From positions 1 to 5,683 of the forward strand of contig CAIQOY010000380.1 in NCBI GenBank assembly GCA_903873565.1: a stretch of DNA of 5,683 nt. Reading direction: 5' to 3'. Within the stretch, counting starts at the first letter, position 1. Every line of letters begins with the position of its first letter. This document shows, one piece after another, positions 5,332-5,683 of the stretch. The notes under the pieces were generated by a model that was not told where the DNA came from, ran no database searches, and worked only from the letters and a program-made list of their open reading frames with translations. The DNA is from an uncultured Actinomycetes bacterium (GTDB lineage Bacteria > Actinomycetota > Thermoleophilia > Gaiellales > F1-60-MAGs149). The position numbers were made by a program, and so were the translations under genes.

Positions 5332-5683
5332 CAGAACACCACCACGTTGCGCAGCGCCTCGCCGCGCTTGACGGCGGCGACGGCCTCGTTGATCTCCTCG
5401 AGCGGGTAGCGCCGGGTGACCAGCTCGTCGAGCTTGAGGCGGCCGCCGCGGTAGAGGCCGACCAGCTGCGGGATGTCGACGGGCACCTGCGCGGAGCCCA
5501 TCTTGCTGCCGACGATGCGCTGCGAGTCGGCGGCGATCCACGACGGGTCGAATGTGGTGGTCACGCCGCTCGGCGGCATCCCGACGATGATCGTCTCGCC
5601 GCCCTTGCACATCAGGCCGATGCCCTGCTCGATGGCGGGGCCGACGCCGACGGAGACCAGCACGTGCTCGGCCATGCGGCCGC
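5331..5683 (-). CDS. Zinc-type MDR alcohol dehydrogenase, C-terminal part only
   Basis: The visible 116 residues are roughly the last third of a medium-chain dehydrogenase; the catalytic domain, zinc ligands and GxGxxG loop are beyond the right edge. The fragment begins GRMAEHVLVSVG, the Rossmann strand that follows the nucleotide-binding helix, then KGGETIIVGMPP. Further on are IPQLVGLYRGGRLKLDELVT and YPLEEINEAVAAVKRGEALR, and it ends NVVVF. These match the typical MDR tail: 'l..ly..G.l.ld.lvt', 'l..iNeA...m..G', then 'R.vv.f'. A methionine codon at 5675 is internal, not a start, because the reading frame and homology-like sequence continue upstream of it. Members oxidise primary or secondary alcohols, aldehyde adducts or polyols with NAD(P). 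It is the first visible gene of the operon, and its stop overlaps the next start by one base, so it probably supplies the oxidised substrate of the enolase-superfamily enzyme. Confidence 0.85.
   Translation of the reverse strand, partial: GRMAEHVLVSVGVGPAIEQGIGLMCKGGETIIVGMPPSGVTTTFDPSWIAADSQRIVGSKMGSAQVPVDIPQLVGLYRGGRLKLDELVTRRYPLEEINEAVAAVKRGEALRNVVVF

Noticed and set aside
4138..5409. Plus-strand open frame opposite the enolase-superfamily gene
   Set aside because: Its translation is Val/Asp/Glu/Arg/His-rich and repetitive, the usual antisense shadow of a high-GC gene. The minus strand carries full family motifs.
5676..5683. The window ends exactly on GCGGCCGC, a NotI site, suggesting a clone boundary
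   Set aside because: The bases read naturally as codons of the dehydrogenase, and such 8-mers are frequent in DNA of this composition. No vector sequence is visible.

Overview
The window is very GC-rich throughout, with G/C at nearly every third codon position, GTG starts, SD-type ribosome sites and one plausibly leaderless gene. This suggests a high-GC Actinomycetota chromosome. A Thermoleophilia/Solirubrobacterales-type host is possible, but that is only an impression from gene style. No phage, transposon, CRISPR, tRNA or rRNA signal is visible.

Left part (1-806, minus strand): a nucleotidyltransferase gene of AbiEii type runs off the left edge. Its GTG start sits directly behind a promoter in an AT-rich island that also contains a near-perfect 16-bp palindrome, a likely operator. 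Upstream of it on the same strand is a 101-residue alanine-rich helical protein of unknown function.

Middle (807-3177): a 169-bp divergent intergenic region separates the alanine-rich gene from a 609-residue secreted protein on the plus strand. That protein has a signal peptide, a predicted papain-like Cys-His-Asn/Asp catalytic core and a beta-rich C-terminal half. It converges on a second alanine-rich 100-residue protein (minus strand), which is a clear paralogue of the first. The secreted protein is therefore bracketed by two related small genes. GC-rich alternative hairpins lie at the convergent junction.

Right part (3221-5683, minus strand): a tightly packed catabolic operon reads right to left. 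It contains a zinc-type MDR alcohol dehydrogenase (cut by the right edge), a mandelate racemase/muconate lactonizing-type enzyme of the enolase superfamily, and a 3-hydroxyisobutyrate dehydrogenase/GLYR1-like beta-hydroxyacid dehydrogenase. Stop and start codons overlap at both junctions (TGATG and ATGA), which implies translational coupling. Together they look like an oxidation, dehydration (or isomerisation) and oxidoreduction series acting on a sugar acid or related hydroxy acid. The substrate cannot be read from sequence.

The most interesting points are the uncharacterised secreted cysteine-peptidase-like protein between two paralogous alanine-rich genes, the enolase-superfamily enzyme with Gly where the first metal-binding Asp is expected, and the operator-promoter arrangement of the nucleotidyltransferase gene. 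I see no unmistakable new multi-gene system.
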